Shown here piece by piece: positions 27,458 through 35,646 of a stretch of 64,000 nucleotides of DNA. Position 1 is the first letter of the stretch. Each line of letters opens with the position of its first letter. This DNA is from Paenibacillus sp. MAHUQ-63 (lineage in GTDB: Bacteria > Bacillota > Bacilli > Paenibacillales > NBRC-103111): positions 1,126,042 to 1,190,041 of the forward strand of contig NZ_JARADB010000003.1 in assembly GCF_028765165.1 (NCBI RefSeq), given 5' to 3'. Under the pieces are notes generated by a model. That model did no database searches and had not been told where the DNA came from. It worked only from the letters and a program-made list of their open reading frames with translations. Position numbers and translations under genes: made by a program.

Positions 27458-28933
27458 ATGACTCAACGGCCAAAGCCGCATATCGTCGTCATCATGGCGG
27501 ATCAATTGCGCGCAGATTTCATCTCGGCGCATGTCACGCCGAATATTCACAACCTATCACAGGATAGTGTCCGATTCAACCGGGCTTATTGTGCGTCTCC
27601 CCTCTGTGTACCTGCCCGCGGTTCATTCTTTACAGGAAGGTATCCGAATCAAACCGGTTGCTTGATTAATCCGTGGGAGGAGGAAGATGCGGTTCACGGT
27701 TATGTGCAACGCGGTACTCCGAATCTCTATCAGCTTCTTGAAAAAGAATGGGATGCCTGGCACACGGGCAAGCAGCATTTGCTGACCGAAGACCGGTTTG
27801 ATCGGGCGGAAGGGTCACGTATTCACTGGCTGCCGCTCGAGGGGCGGTATGCCCGATATTTAAAGGAACGAGGTATCCGTACACCTGGCGGATCGGCGTT
27901 CCAAGGTATTGTGCCGGAAATGGCTGGCGGCACAACGACCCGTGCGGTCAAGTATTCCATTCCGGCCACCGGCTGTTACGAAGAAGGTTTCGAGCCCTTC
28001 TTTGACGGATTTATTTTGAAAGATACGCTGGAGGCCTTGAAACGGAGGGATCGAACGAAGCCGCTCTTCTTGAGCGCCATGTTCCTCGCTCCCCATCCTC
28101 CGCTCGAGATCCCGGAGCCTTGGTATTCCATGTTCAAGCAGGATGATCTCCCGCTGCCCGAGAATGTCGGGGAATGGGCACCGGGTCAATCGCCGTTGCA
28201 GCTTTACAATTTAACCGGTGCTGTCGGCACCCGGTATACACGTGAGGACTGGCACCGGGTCTGGACCGTGTACGCCGGGCTTGTCCGGCTGCTGGACGAT
28301 TGCGTCGGCCGTATCGTTGAGGAGCTGAAGACGCAGGGCATTTATGACGATACCTTGCTTATTTTTACCAGCGATCATGGGGAAATGCTTGGTTCCCACT
28401 CCTTATGGCAAAAAATGTGCATGTACGAAGAGTCCGTGCGTACGCCGTTGATGTTGAAATTCCCGGCAGTGTCGCAGACGGAACCGCACGATGTGGATGA
28501 ACTCGTGAGCGCGGTAGATCTTATACCGACGATCTGCGAGTATGCAGGGATAACGGTACCCAATGGCGTCGCTGGCGTTTCCTTACTGCCGCTTCTTCAG
28601 GGGCAGGCTGCCTACCGCGAACGCATCTTTATCCAATTCGACGGCAACGGCGCGCGAGGGAATTTTCAACGCTGTGTGATTGAAGGCGACCACAAGCTGA
28701 TCGTAGACATGTTTAAGGATGAAATCTACCTTGAGTTATATGATGTGGCCGGAGATCCACAGGAACGAAACAATCTTGCATTTCTACCCTCGCAACAAGA
28801 ACGGGTACTAATGCTGCTAGGCCATCTACAGGAACACATGAAGGTAACAGGAGATCTGTTGAAACTGCCGGAAGGTGTGTATGAAGAATTTATTGCGCGA
28901 TATTCGAAGTTTTCGGGAATTGGTATAGGTTGA
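27458..28933 (+). CDS. Type I sulfatase / arylsulfatase family hydrolase
   Basis: A 491-aa sulfatase with no signal peptide. It starts PHIVVIMADQLRAD (metal-binding D15) and carries the formylglycine signature C50-V-P-A-R (SPLCVPARGSFFTGRYPN), so Cys50 should be oxidised to formylglycine. LIFTSDHGEMLGSHSLWQKMCMYEESVRTPLM holds further metal and substrate ligands. AGGAG precedes the ATG. No maturase (anSME) is nearby. It is divergent from the FIMAH fusion gene. A role in removing sulfate from imported glycans is inferred from context; choline-sulfatase or phosphonate-type relatives share the fold. Confidence 0.87.
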   Translation: MTQRPKPHIVVIMADQLRADFISAHVTPNIHNLSQDSVRFNRAYCASPLCVPARGSFFTGRYPNQTGCLINPWEEEDAVHGYVQRGTPNLYQLLEKEWDAWHTGKQHLLTEDRFDRAEGSRIHWLPLEGRYARYLKERGIRTPGGSAFQGIVPEMAGGTTTRAVKYSIPATGCYEEGFEPFFDGFILKDTLEALKRRDRTKPLFLSAMFLAPHPPLEIPEPWYSMFKQDDLPLPENVGEWAPGQSPLQLYNLTGAVGTRYTREDWHRVWTVYAGLVRLLDDCVGRIVEELKTQGIYDDTLLIFTSDHGEMLGSHSLWQKMCMYEESVRTPLMLKFPAVSQTEPHDVDELVSAVDLIPTICEYAGITVPNGVAGVSLLPLLQGQAAYRERIFIQFDGNGARGNFQRCVIEGDHKLIVDMFKDEIYLELYDVAGDPQERNNLAFLPSQQERVLMLLGHLQEHMKVTGDLLKLPEGVYEEFIARYSKFSGIGIG

Positions 28934-28936
28934 ATG

Positions 28937-28993
28937 ATTATGGGGGTGTCCTGAACTCAAAAAAGACTTTGGGGCATCCACCCTCATAATAGG
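28937..28993 (+). terminator. Large inverted repeat after the sulfatase gene
   Basis: TTATGGGGGTG pairs with CACCCTCATAA across a loop of about 30 nt that contains AAAAAAGACTTT. There is no terminal T-run, so it may be a terminator or an insertion-sequence end remnant. Confidence 0.4.
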
Positions 28994-29049
28994 AATGCTG
29001 CCGTTCGTAGGTTAACATAAAATCAATTTATTGATTTTCGCTAAACAAC

Positions 29050-29080
29050 AAAACCGGAACCCCAACGGAGTCCCGGCCCT
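29050..29080 (-). terminator. Terminator of a lost ABC ATPase gene
   Basis: CCGGGACTCC pairs with GGGGTTCCGG around GTT, followed on the minus strand by TTTTGTTG. It lies 13-40 nt after the stop of the ATPase fragment. Confidence 0.65.
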
Positions 29081-29092
29081 CACTACCCTACC

Positions 29093-29166
29093 TCGCTCAG
29101 CCTCCCATCCCGAAAATATGCAACCCGCTTCGCCTGCTGCGCAATCGCCAGGTCGTGCGTAATCTA
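29093..29166 (-). pseudogene. 3' fragment of an ABC transporter ATPase gene
   Basis: The minus strand encodes ITHDLAIAQQAKRV followed by AYFRDGRLSEVG and a stop. This is the H-loop (THD) and C-terminal end of an ABC ATPase of the LolD/MacB kind. The frame is closed by TAG immediately upstream and no Walker motifs are nearby, so only about 25 codons remain, next to the YolD gene. Confidence 0.65.
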
Positions 29167-29199
29167 CCGTGACTGATTCATGAAGGTCGGCCTTACATT

Positions 29200-29568
29200 T
29201 CATTCATCTTCTATCCAAGCTTGATTTAATTCAGCCCTCAAAACATCTCTGTATGCCACCCATTCCCAACCCTCAGGCCCATCCTGCGGTTCGAGTAAAT
29301 CCAACCGAAATTCGCCATGCTTACTGCGACCGACAATTCCGACGATAGAGCGGTTCCTATATTCCCCATATAAAGTTAACGTAACTGGTTTCTTATACAT
29401 CTGAGAAAGACTTAGAACCGCTGATATGTTCTGTATCTCCTGCTCGTCACGTATTGGTTGTGATAAGCGCTGAGCCTCTTTTCGCTTCCTGATCGCCGCC
29501 TCTTTATGTTGAGGAAGCATCATCCGACTGGACTCCCAAAGTCCGTTAAGCTCTAACTTCTTACTCAT
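29200..29568 (-). CDS. YolD-like family protein
   Basis: A 122-aa YolD-like protein (LNGLWESSRMMLPQHKEA; VTLTLYGEYRNRSIVGIVGRSKHGEFRLDLL). In Bacillus and Paenibacillus, YolD-type genes follow UvrX/YqjW-type polymerase genes and have been compared to UmuD by position only. The start overlaps the polymerase stop by ATGA, so translation is coupled. It lies last in the SOS cassette. Confidence 0.8.
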   Translation of the reverse strand: MSKKLELNGLWESSRMMLPQHKEAAIRKRKEAQRLSQPIRDEQEIQNISAVLSLSQMYKKPVTLTLYGEYRNRSIVGIVGRSKHGEFRLDLLEPQDGPEGWEWVAYRDVLRAELNQAWIEDE

Positions 29569-30842
29569 TTGTAGTGACCTCCTATTTTGCCGGCTCGATC
29601 TGCGGCTAGACCGGCTTTCATCAAACTCGAAGCGCGTATAATTGCCGTATTGCCAAAACGGTCTTTAATCCCATCCAGAACGCCATCCAGTTTCCTTAGC
29701 TTAGTTAAATCCTCAAAAAGATCCAGCTGTGTAACTTCCTCGTCCTCAAGTGTTCCTAGCGTTACACCAACCTTTCGAACCGGATGCCCATTCCAGTTAC
29801 GATGAAAAATCTCCCGAACGGACTTGAAAACTTTTAACGTATTGTTCGTTGTAAAGGGCATTTTTCGTTGTTGACTAAAGCCTGTAGGCGCATCGTAGGG
29901 TGAGCACATGCAGAATACATGAACGGTTCCACTCGTATATCCCTTCGCTCGCGCATCGCGGCAAACTTCTTCCGTTAATTCTAAAAGCACAATATCAACT
30001 TCTTCTGCCGTTGTGTAATCCCGCGGCAAGGTCATTCCGTGACCGATTGATTTAGGGGCTACGTTAAACGTTCCAGGAGTGACTGGACTGTCATCCAGAC
30101 CATTTGCTGTACGCCACATAACCTCTGCTTGAATGTCCGATTGTTTACCAAAGCGCGAACGAAACTTCTGTTTAAGCAAGTGCAGCGGTGTTTGAGCGAC
30201 ATGGCCGATCGTTGTCATGCCAAGAGCCACAAAATGTCTGGTCATCCGCGACCCAACTCCATACATTTTATCTACACTTAAAGGCCATAAGACACGTTCT
30301 ACATCTTCTTTACCAAGCGTAAAAATACCCCTCGGGTTTTTCTTCGCGAAATTATCCGTTGCTTGTTTAGCAAGGATTTTCGTAGGGCCGATGCCAACAC
30401 GAATGCGTACATTCATTGACGCTGCGACCTTCTTTTGAATCATGACTGCCAGTTCTTCTGGCGTACACCGAAAATGATTCAGCGAGCCTGTCACGTCCAA
30501 AAACTGTTCATCAATCGAAAATACTTCCACAAGGTCCGTGTACTCTTTGTAAATATCCGTAATTGCAAGAGATACATCAATATAGCGTTGCATGTGCGGC
30601 CGCATGACAATCACGTTGGGACATAACTGAAGCGCTTCTCCAAGCCGCTGCGCTGTGCTAATTCCAAAGCTCTTGGCAATTGGGCAGGCAGCCAAAATAA
30701 TACCTGATCTTCTAGCCGGATCCCCAGCCACGACAACCGGGAGATAATCTAAGCCTGGATGAGAAGCCTTTTCGACGCTTGCGTAAAAAGATTGGCAATC
30801 CGAGAGGTAGATCGTACGATCACTTTTTTCTCTCATTACCAT
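29565..30842 (-). CDS. Y-family DNA polymerase, UvrX/YqjW type
   Basis: A 425-aa translesion polymerase. The catalytic palm shows DCQSFYASVEK (first acidic residue) and EVFSIDEQFLDVTG (SIDE motif with paired acids). RVGIGPTKILAKQATDNFAKK and a helix-hairpin-helix KMYGVGSRMTRHFVALGM follow, then a little-finger domain (GHGMTLPRDY). In Gram-positive bacteria such enzymes act in SOS mutagenesis. GGAGG lies 9 nt before the ATG. It lies between an unknown 102-aa gene and YolD, under two LexA/DinR boxes. Confidence 0.88.
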   Translation of the reverse strand: MVMREKSDRTIYLSDCQSFYASVEKASHPGLDYLPVVVAGDPARRSGIILAACPIAKSFGISTAQRLGEALQLCPNVIVMRPHMQRYIDVSLAITDIYKEYTDLVEVFSIDEQFLDVTGSLNHFRCTPEELAVMIQKKVAASMNVRIRVGIGPTKILAKQATDNFAKKNPRGIFTLGKEDVERVLWPLSVDKMYGVGSRMTRHFVALGMTTIGHVAQTPLHLLKQKFRSRFGKQSDIQAEVMWRTANGLDDSPVTPGTFNVAPKSIGHGMTLPRDYTTAEEVDIVLLELTEEVCRDARAKGYTSGTVHVFCMCSPYDAPTGFSQQRKMPFTTNNTLKVFKSVREIFHRNWNGHPVRKVGVTLGTLEDEEVTQLDLFEDLTKLRKLDGVLDGIKDRFGNTAIIRASSLMKAGLAADRAGKIGGHYK

Positions 30843-30901
30843 TTACAACGACCTCCGCATTCTCATTAAGGTGGTCATCAGTTCAGCCTTGATCAAGCTT
30901 C

Positions 30902-31210
30902 TTAACATTGAAAATGGTGAACGTATCCGCGAACTTTATATTCAACATGAATTCCTAATGCCGTCGTTGATGTGTTCAACACTTTAATGTCACGTTTCTT
31001 CATCGAACTTTTAATATTTTGAATCTCAGGATAAATTACGTTCTCAACCTCTTTCAAATAAAACAGAATATGACCGTAAATAATTTTACCTTTGTGAATC
31101 TTGAGCTCTTCAGAATCCCTTGCTATCATATCAAGCAAAATGGGGAACAATGTAAATTCTTTGATTAATTGAACATCCTCGTCAGTCTCAACATTTGTCA
31201 TGACACTCAT
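30902..31210 (-). CDS. Hypothetical protein at the head of the SOS cassette
   Basis: 102 aa, acidic N-terminus, mostly helical with a central KIIYGHILFYLKEVENVIYPEIQNIKSSM segment and a beta-like tail (GIHVEYKVRGYVHHF). No signal peptide or TM. I do not recognise the family. GAGGTGATTAA precedes the ATG. It is the first gene after two DinR boxes and lies 59 bp before the Y-polymerase, so it is probably DNA-damage-induced and may modulate the polymerase. Confidence 0.7.
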   Translation of the reverse strand: MSVMTNVETDEDVQLIKEFTLFPILLDMIARDSEELKIHKGKIIYGHILFYLKEVENVIYPEIQNIKSSMKKRDIKVLNTSTTALGIHVEYKVRGYVHHFQC

Positions 31211-31227
31211 TTAATCACCTCGAAATA

Positions 31228-31241
31228 GGAACATGTGTTTG
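31228..31241. promoter_or_regulatory. LexA/DinR box 2
   Basis: GGAACATGTGTTTG matches 12 of 14 positions of the Gram-positive consensus CGAACRNRYGTTYC. It lies 18 bp before the first ATG of the cassette, in the transcribed leader. Confidence 0.7.
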
Positions 31242-31251
31242 TGTTTTATAT

Positions 31252-31280
31252 TATATACCGAACACGTATTCGCTATGCAA
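31252..31280 (-). promoter_or_regulatory. SOS promoter with LexA/DinR box 1 in the spacer
   Basis: On the minus strand, -35 TTGCAT (31275-31280) and -10 TATATA (31252-31257) are 17 bp apart. CGAATACGTGTTCG (31259-31272) fills the spacer and matches 12 of 14 LexA/DinR positions. With the second box just downstream this predicts tight SOS control. Confidence 0.7.
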
Positions 31281-31300
31281 GTGATTTTTATAAATAGAAA

Positions 31301-31334
31301 AATCCCCACCGTGAAATGGAGCCGGTGGGGAATA
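31301..31334 (-). terminator. GC-rich hairpin with T-run
   Basis: CCCCACCG pairs with CGGTGGGG around a loop of about 12 nt, followed on the minus strand by TTTTTC. No minus-strand gene ends nearby, so it may be orphaned. Confidence 0.5.
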
Positions 31335-31360
31335 CGCCAAAACATAATAAACCTATTGTA

Positions 31361-31412
31361 TGAAAACAGGGAACATACCAGCGGCAGTCTGCTCCCTGTA
31401 TGTTGCGCTATC
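31361..31412. repeat. Dispersed hairpin repeat (ACAGGGARCA...TGCTCCCTGT type)
   Basis: ACAGGGAACA and TGCTCCCTGT form a stem around GCGGCAGTC. Related copies are at about 32431, 34349, 54953 and 61015. Confidence 0.6.
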
Positions 31413-31500
31413 TTTCCTCGGTCAATGAAAGCATCCAAATCACGACTCGAATAATTTCCTTGTTATTGGAAAATATATTTCGATGAAAGGGGGGACATCC

Positions 31501-31647
31501 ATGGTTGAGTACACGAACATTCAAGACAATTCCGAAGAAATTATGAAGTGTATTGTTAACTGCGACACCGAGAAAGATCAGAAAAGAACAGACGATAACC
31601 TTTTGAGCAGCATGCCGAATGAAGAAGAATATATCGATGAACCGTAA
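31501..31647 (+). CDS. Small acidic protein, 48 aa
   Basis: MVEYTNIQDNSEEIMK..., ending MPNEEEYIDEP. A strong AAAGGGGGG ribosome site lies about 6 nt before the ATG. It is rich in Glu and Asp, with two Cys (KCIVNC). No TM or signal is visible. I do not recognise it. It is transcribed away from the SOS cassette. Confidence 0.6.
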   Translation: MVEYTNIQDNSEEIMKCIVNCDTEKDQKRTDDNLLSSMPNEEEYIDEP

Positions 31648-31787
31648 CCTTATAAGGCGACGGTTATTCTATTGTGTCTAAAGATAAACACCTTGTCGCT
31701 TTCCTGTATATTGCGGTCAAAATAACATCTTAAATTGGTAAATCACATTTATGCTAACATTCCAATTGTAAAATAATAACAAGGTAT

Positions 31788-31822
31788 CCAGGAACAAAAC
31801 CAATGTTCCTGGCTGCCTATTA
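31788..31822 (+). terminator. Hairpin downstream of the small acidic gene
   Basis: CCAGGAACA pairs with TGTTCCTGG around AAAACCAA (approximate loop). The T-run is poor. It lies about 140 nt after the small gene. Confidence 0.4.
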
Positions 31823-31926
31823 CTTATTAAACACTTATTCTCTCGTTAGTTACTACTGACTTTATAGGCATCAACCTTCACTTAATCATTTTAACCTTTA
31901 GACGTAAGATCCGATGAAGAGTTACT

Positions 31927-32349
31927 TTAAACTATTGTAGCTCTGTACCCTGTATTCTTACCTTTTTCAACTGCCTCGATATAGCCATCGAAATAATATG
32001 GTATATCATCTTCTTTACCATTCCGAATTCTGCCTCTAACTTTATCGAATGCAAATATAGAAATTGAATATTCAGGCTCTCCAGTAACCAACACAGGCTG
32101 CTCTCTCTCTTGTACCCAAATGTACTGTCCGCCATAATTCCTTCTTGCCACTTCAAATATGTAACTTCCAGCCATTGAAGAAACAGAATCTAGAGTATCA
32201 TCATCTATTTGATACTCGCCTAACTCTTCTAAAATGTCGTCAAGTTTTCGTAAACTTTGCACACTATAATCAAAATTTCCTTTATCAGAAAAATTAGTTG
32301 CGAAACTTTCTGCCGTTGTAATAATGTCTTGTTCTAATCTACTTTGCAT
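31927..32349 (-). CDS. Hypothetical protein, 140 aa
   Basis: A soluble, acidic protein: MQSRLEQDIITTAESFATNFSD, then SLRKLDDILEELGEYQ, then VSSMAGSYIFEVARRNYGGQYIW. The helical-then-beta pattern resembles DUF3806-like or immunity-type proteins, but I cannot assign it. I chose the ATG at 32349, which follows GGGGGGAG by 4 nt, rather than the longer frame to 32394. No partner toxin is visible nearby. Confidence 0.6.
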   Translation of the reverse strand: MQSRLEQDIITTAESFATNFSDKGNFDYSVQSLRKLDDILEELGEYQIDDDTLDSVSSMAGSYIFEVARRNYGGQYIWVQEREQPVLVTGEPEYSISIFAFDKVRGRIRNGKEDDIPYYFDGYIEAVEKGKNTGYRATIV

Positions 32350-32430
32350 AATGCTCCCCCCTGGAATCGTGAACTTACAGTTAGAATTATTCACCCTTTA
32401 ACGGTAACTATCCTGCACCAAACTTATCAA

Positions 32431-32500
32431 TAAGGCAGCTAGCAGTACCGCGGTGGTCTGCTCCCTGTTTTGGTTGAACTATAGTTCCCCGTTTGCGTAA
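32431..32500. repeat. Dispersed hairpin repeat copy
   Basis: AGCAGTACCGCGGTGGTCTG and CTCCCTG, followed by GAACTATAGTTCCCCG, resemble the copies at 34349 and 58501. Confidence 0.5.
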
Positions 32501-32540
32501 TGATCTCACTTTTCATCTATAGTACTTCTGTAACGGCATT

Positions 32541-32570
32541 TTAGGGCCACCCTAGAGGGATGGCCCTTTC
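32541..32570. terminator. Hairpin near the end of the NmrA-like gene
   Basis: AGGGCCACCC pairs with GGGATGGCCCT around TAGA, with TTTC on the plus side. It lies 40 nt after the stop of the minus-strand NmrA-like gene. Confidence 0.5.
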
Positions 32571-32607
32571 GTTGCACGGATAAACCGGAAACAGTTTCAC
32601 AGCACGT

Positions 32608-33465
32608 CTATAGAGGTAAAGACACTTTTAAAAAGTCTTTTAACGTCAACGGAGGTCGCCTGATCAGGTCAGCTAAGGCGTTACTCGTTTGCGCAAAGTC
32701 CCCGTTACGGCTGGCACGGAATAAACCCAAGGTGATTGCAATGCGCGCTTCCGGAAAACCTTGTGCAGTCAGATGCGCTCGATACGCTTCGTCCGTTACG
32801 ACCTTACGATAAATAGGCCGGCCGATGATATCCGATACCATTGCCGCAACCCCCTCCATATCAATCGCTTCAGAGGCCGTTAGATTCGGAGATGGACCAT
32901 CCCAGTTCTTCTCGGTTAAGATCACTGCAGTAGCTTCAGCCAAATCCGAATGCGTTGTCCAGGCAATCGGACCGTCCTCGGGAACAATCAACTCGCCCGT
33001 TTTGACGGCATCGCCTAGTAATCCAACTAATGAAGAGGCGTAAAAACCGTTGCGAAGAGACGTGTGGCGCATACCCGACTCTTTAAGCAAATCTTCTGTC
33101 GCTCCATGGTGAACCATAGGCGGAAAATACGACGTCGAAGAAGAGCCCATATGACTCGTGTACAGAACCCGTCCGGCGCCGGATTTCATTGCTGTTTCAA
33201 TTGCGGTTTGGTGCTGACGGATCCCCGCATCTCCCAAAATACCGGTTGAAACAAGGAGAACTTGTGACGCGCCTTCAAAAGCATTCAGCAAGCTCTCCGC
33301 CTCAATGAAATCGCCATGACGAACACGTACGCCGCGCTCTTTTAAATCTTGCGCCTGGCTCACATCCCGAATACTGACACCAATCTGCTCAGCCGGGAGG
33401 CGTTTCAGCAGCTGCTCGACCACGCCCCTGCCTAACCTCCCATTCGCTCCAGTAACGATCAGCAT
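32608..33465 (-). CDS. NmrA/QorB-like NAD(P)H-binding SDR
   Basis: A 285-aa atypical SDR with Rossmann motif GANGRLGRGVVEQLL at residues 6-20, a typical NmrA region (VLYTSHMGSSSTSYFPPMVHHGATEDLLKESG) and RNGFYASSLVGLLGDAVKTGE. It resembles QorB/YtfG-type quinone oxidoreductases. It is divergent from a TetR gene 190 bp away, which is the likely regulator. Its substrate is unknown. Confidence 0.82.
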   Translation of the reverse strand: MLIVTGANGRLGRGVVEQLLKRLPAEQIGVSIRDVSQAQDLKERGVRVRHGDFIEAESLLNAFEGASQVLLVSTGILGDAGIRQHQTAIETAMKSGAGRVLYTSHMGSSSTSYFPPMVHHGATEDLLKESGMRHTSLRNGFYASSLVGLLGDAVKTGELIVPEDGPIAWTTHSDLAEATAVILTEKNWDGPSPNLTASEAIDMEGVAAMVSDIIGRPIYRKVVTDEAYRAHLTAQGFPEARIAITLGLFRASRNGDFAQTSNALADLIRRPPLTLKDFLKVSLPL

Positions 33466-33653
33466 GTTACTCTCACCCTTCTTCTCTACAAAAAAATTTG
33501 CTAACTATACGGATTTGTGTAACCATATATCGCATAAGTAAAAGATAAAGGGTTGGAGCCCAGTCAACAATCAGCAAAAGGCCGGTTTCGTTGCGTTCCC
33601 AACACTATCGCCGTTTTGTTTGTTTTTGAGATCCGAAGAAAGAGTGGTATAGC

Positions 33654-34247
33654 ATGCCGGTAAATCCTAGCGACCCCCGTGTAAAGAGAACCCGCCAGTT
33701 GTTTATTCAAGCCTTTAACGATCTGCTTGACGAAAAGAGAAACATCTATTCCATTTCTGTTCACGACATTGCGAATCGAGCGGCCGTCAACCGCGCAACC
33801 TTCTATGCCCATTATGAAGACAAATTCGCTTTTCTCGCTTATTGGATGACAGAGAAGTTTCAACTTATTCTCCAAAAAAGACTGCCGGACGATGCAGCCT
33901 TCAGTCCGGATAATTTGTATATCCTTGTTCAGAGCGTCTTTCAATTTCTAGTCCGATTTCGACAGTACCTCACGCCGGGAGACAAGCAATTTGAGCCGCT
34001 GCTGGAGAACGCCATGCAAAAGGAATTGTATCGTCTCCTGCTCCAATGGCTAAAATCGGGGCCTAAACAGAACGGCCTGCAAGAAAAGCGGGAAGCTACG
34101 GCTCTTGTGGTCAGTTGGGGCATATTCGGGTCGGCCCTGCAGTGGAGCAGGGAGATTCAAACTCGTACGCTGGAGTCAATGGTGGAAGAGGTTATTGAAG
34201 TTGTAACGGTTAATTTAGGCGCTTTTTGGGAGCAAGGAACCGGATGA
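33654..34247 (+). CDS. TetR/AcrR family regulator
   Basis: A 197-aa TetR regulator. The N-terminal helix-turn-helix is YSISVHDIANRAAVNRATFYAHYEDKFAFL (about 35-65), followed by a helical effector domain. The ribosome site before the ATG is weak. It is divergent from the NmrA-like gene and probably controls it. Confidence 0.82.
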   Translation: MPVNPSDPRVKRTRQLFIQAFNDLLDEKRNIYSISVHDIANRAAVNRATFYAHYEDKFAFLAYWMTEKFQLILQKRLPDDAAFSPDNLYILVQSVFQFLVRFRQYLTPGDKQFEPLLENAMQKELYRLLLQWLKSGPKQNGLQEKREATALVVSWGIFGSALQWSREIQTRTLESMVEEVIEVVTVNLGAFWEQGTG

Positions 34248-34348
34248 GCTTGAACGTGAATGGCCGCAATCTCCTGCTATCTACGGAGTCAAACCTGTTC
34301 AATTGCTTCCTCCTCAACCATCTCTGAAAAATACCGAAAAGTTGTAGT

Positions 34349-34425
34349 AACGAAAACAGGGAACAACTGCCGGCGCGGCGATCTGCTCCCTGTCTGGGTT
34401 AACTAACGTACCCCGTTAGTTCAGC
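34349..34425. repeat. Dispersed hairpin repeat, most complete copy
   Basis: ACAGGGAACA pairs with TCTGCTCCCTGT around GCCGGCGCGGCG, followed by the inverted repeat AACTAACG...CCGTTAGTT (34401-34421). Confidence 0.65.
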
Positions 34426-34501
34426 AAATGAGTCCAGTTTTGATTAAACTACTTCTGGATGTTACATAGTTACTCAAAAATAACAAAGGCTGGCCATGGC
34501 A

Positions 34502-34876
34502 TTAATTTTTAACCGATAATTTTTGTAGTAAAGCCTCACCAGCTGACTTAAATATTTTATTTCTGTTTACGAACTCTTCCACTTCTGATAATTTTGCTGG
34601 CCGATAACCTGGCCCATTGTATCCGCAAGAATGGTAAGCAAAGCCACTTTTATATAACAGTTCTACCTTTGCCCATTGCTTTTTATCATCTTGTTTTGGT
34701 GCCTTGAAATCATGCCCCATATCGTTCATGATATCGCTGCATTGGGGACATTTATATTGTCTATTTCCAATCTCCGTGCCACTAAGTTCAAGATCAGATA
34801 CTTGTTTAAATACCTTTCTACAATTAAAACATGCAAAAATGCCTTTGTATGGCCCATATATCGCATATCTGCACAT
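34502..34876 (-). CDS. Hypothetical zinc-ribbon-like protein
   Basis: 124 aa. Two knuckles, CFNC at about 16-19 and CPQC at about 43-46, fit a zinc ribbon, and a third Cys follows in YHSCGYNGPGYRP. The rest is basic and helical. No TM. Function unknown; similar small proteins occur singly in Bacillus and Paenibacillus. It lies beside another small hypothetical gene on the same strand. Confidence 0.65.
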   Translation of the reverse strand: MCRYAIYGPYKGIFACFNCRKVFKQVSDLELSGTEIGNRQYKCPQCSDIMNDMGHDFKAPKQDDKKQWAKVELLYKSGFAYHSCGYNGPGYRPAKLSEVEEFVNRNKIFKSAGEALLQKLSVKN

Positions 34877-34949
34877 AAAATTTCACTCTCCTTTTTGCGT
34901 ATTTTGAAGTCAAACTATCGTTTCCGTTATCAGAACTTTAAAGCTATCT

Positions 34950-35351
34950 CTATTCAGTTCTAGGGTTTGTAAATAGACCGATAATTTCTATAATTTCGGC
35001 TTCAGCAACACGGTTTGGTCCCTCCATGAAATATCCTTTAAGTCCTACTTTAATATCATGAATATGTCTTTCCTCTCGTGCTTTAGGAAACATTATCCAC
35101 ATTCTAGCGGTCCCCGATTCTAAAACTGAACATGTCTCATTAATAATTATTTCTCCGTTCTCATCTTCGAACTCAGGGTGGATGACTCTCAACTCAATCC
35201 CTGTCTCTAAAAAATCCCCTTCTAAAGCAAAATCACTTCTATATCCTTGTCTGGGAAGTATTTTCCTACCTCCTTCTTCTTTCGTAAAAAATCTATACCT
35301 TACTTTAAAATCTGGTGGAAACCCACGCTTTACTTCATTTGATATCCACAT
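34950..35351 (-). CDS. Stand-alone EF-Tu C-terminal-domain-like protein
   Basis: 133 aa, all-beta by pattern: VRYRFFTKEEGGRKILPRQGYRSDF, later MFPKAREERH and GLKGYFMEGPNRVAEAEIIEII. The opening resembles EF-Tu domain III (a FFTxxEGGRxxPxxxGYRxxF type start), without any GTPase domain. Small proteins like this are sometimes annotated EF-Tu-like. Role unknown. It probably forms a unit with the zinc-ribbon gene 73 bp downstream. Confidence 0.6.
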   Translation of the reverse strand: MWISNEVKRGFPPDFKVRYRFFTKEEGGRKILPRQGYRSDFALEGDFLETGIELRVIHPEFEDENGEIIINETCSVLESGTARMWIMFPKAREERHIHDIKVGLKGYFMEGPNRVAEAEIIEIIGLFTNPRTE

Positions 35352-35646
35352 GCGAGTACCCCCATATTATAAAGTTATTCTCTGCAATAGAAATTTTTCC
35401 TTTATTTGTAACTATCCGGCCCGTTGTAGTTGTTCCAGTCTCCACATCCTATTCTGTTTCCAGTTCGCGTTGTCACCATTCCTCAAAATTGGCTATCATT
35501 CTTCGCGGATGACCTTGGCATTATCCTATATGTGATTGACACTTTTGTTTATTCGTATGCAAACAGGTCGGCTTTATAATAGAAAGTAAAGAGATCTTTA
35601 ATATTTTGACGGAGATGGATGCAAGTCATCACATGGAGGTATTTAA

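Noticed and set aside
31211..31438. 75-aa minus-strand frame before the SOS cassette
   Set aside because: It spans the promoter, LexA boxes and a hairpin; no ribosome site.
33564..33944. 126-aa minus-strand frame across the TetR start
   Set aside because: Overlaps the well-supported TetR gene and lacks a ribosome site or recognisable fold.
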